Shown: positions 63,813 to 64,000 of the stretch, piece after piece | How the letters are laid out: each line of letters starts with the position of its first letter | Numbering within the stretch: the first letter of the stretch is position 1 | Source: Anaeromyxobacter dehalogenans 2CP-C | Lineage (GTDB): Bacteria; Myxococcota; Myxococcia; Myxococcales; Anaeromyxobacteraceae | Length of the DNA stretch: 64,000 bases | Assembly: GCF_000013385.1 (NCBI RefSeq) | Contig: NC_007760.1 | Coordinates: 62,001-126,000, forward strand | Reading direction: 5' to 3' | The notes under the pieces: model-generated | The model's database searches: none | The model's input: only the letters and a program-made list of their open reading frames with translations | What the model was told of the DNA's origin: nothing | Program-made: the position numbers and the translations under genes

Positions 63813-64000
63813 ATGGCCGATCTGCAGAACGAGTTCTCCTGGTCGAAGTCGCGCCACGAGAAGTTCGCCGAGTGCCGGCGCGCGTACTTCTACGCCTACT
63901 ACGGGAGCTGGGGCGGCTGGGAGGCCGCGCACGGCACCCCGGTGCGCGAGCTGTACGTCCTGAAGAAGCTCTCCTCCCGCTGGCAGTGGGCGGGCTCGGT
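63813..64000 (+). CDS. PD-(D/E)XK nuclease family protein, N-terminal part (3' end outside window)
   Basis: The first 62 codons are present. The N-terminus FSWSKSRHEKFAECRRAYFY and the segment YYGSWGGWEAAHGTPVRELY match the start of the RecB-like PD-(D/E)XK family, where S-x-S-R-x-x-x-F-x-x-C-x-R-x-Y-F is typical and the Cys may belong to an iron-sulfur cluster. The catalytic residues lie beyond the window. Such proteins are found in cyanobacteria and myxobacteria with little known function. Confidence 0.75.
   Translation, partial: MADLQNEFSWSKSRHEKFAECRRAYFYAYYGSWGGWEAAHGTPVRELYVLKKLSSRWQWAGS

Overview
The window is a stretch of chromosome from a very GC-rich bacterium (roughly 73-75 percent GC by eye, nearly every third codon position G or C). 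Several features point to the Myxococcota, most probably Anaeromyxobacter: single-copy housekeeping genes of deltaproteobacterial type, a bacteriohemerythrin, a heme-motif beta-propeller lipoprotein, many short lipoproteins, and an IS200-like protein with a GGRRPGAGRKP leader of a kind I recall from myxobacteria. This is inference from content; no rRNA or other taxonomic marker is present. There is no prophage, plasmid backbone, CRISPR array, rRNA or recognisable tRNA.

Layout. 1-5.2 kb: end of a metallo-beta-lactamase (MBL) hydrolase, TerC, an EamA exporter, MltA, a uracil permease on the minus strand and a 47-residue charged protein. 5.3-12.2 kb: MBL exonuclease, RluC/D pseudouridine synthase, penicillin-binding protein 1A, an orphan chemoreceptor. 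12.3-16.6 kb: EVE protein (minus), TatA/B-TatC, small membrane protein, thiolase, small conserved protein, rhomboid-like protein without a catalytic serine. 16.6-19.7 kb: a 1024-residue acidic protein with twelve 15-residue repeats (minus). 19.8-25.7 kb: YgiQ radical SAM, DUF2059, SGNH hydrolase, bioA-bioD, a small unknown gene with an operator-like palindrome in its promoter. 25.7-31.2 kb: a cluster of REP-like palindromes, DUF1844, HtrA protease and a small acidic protein (minus), thiE-C26 amidase-thiD, a 450-bp G-rich and palindrome-bearing spacer, and an HUH protein. 31.2-38.2 kb: dnaB, a LEA-type lipoprotein, two envelope lipoproteins, lrgAB. 38.3-46.6 kb: LysR regulator, metH, AmrS radical SAM, Cys-rich lipoprotein, lolA, HerA-like ATPase. 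46.6-54.5 kb: histidine kinase, DUF1684, bacteriohemerythrin, rimO, yajQ, RNase J, a secreted unknown. 54.7-64 kb: UvrD/PcrA helicase, adenosine deaminase, ogt, glgC, CheY-like protein, an M16 protease pair, and the start of a PD-(D/E)XK protein.

Translationally coupled pairs (1-4 bp overlaps) mark the operons bioA-bioD, thiE-C26-thiD, lrgA-lrgB, add-ogt and the M16 pair. Envelope functions (peptidoglycan, lipoproteins, Tat, LolA, HtrA, LrgAB) are prominent but spread across separate transcription units.

Two genome-wide habits show up. Many genes have a TAnnnT hexamer exactly 5-8 bases before the start codon, as expected for leaderless mRNAs, and several have a TTGnnn-like box 17-18 bases further upstream. 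Intergenic spaces carry at least three families of palindromic repeats. No complete new multi-gene defence or metabolic system is evident. The best leads are the HUH protein lacking the usual catalytic tyrosine, the leaderless promoter grammar, the 45-bp repeat gene, the dispersed 78-bp palindrome, the C26 amidase locked between thiE and thiD, and phased 11-bp DnaA-box-like repeats upstream of dnaB.
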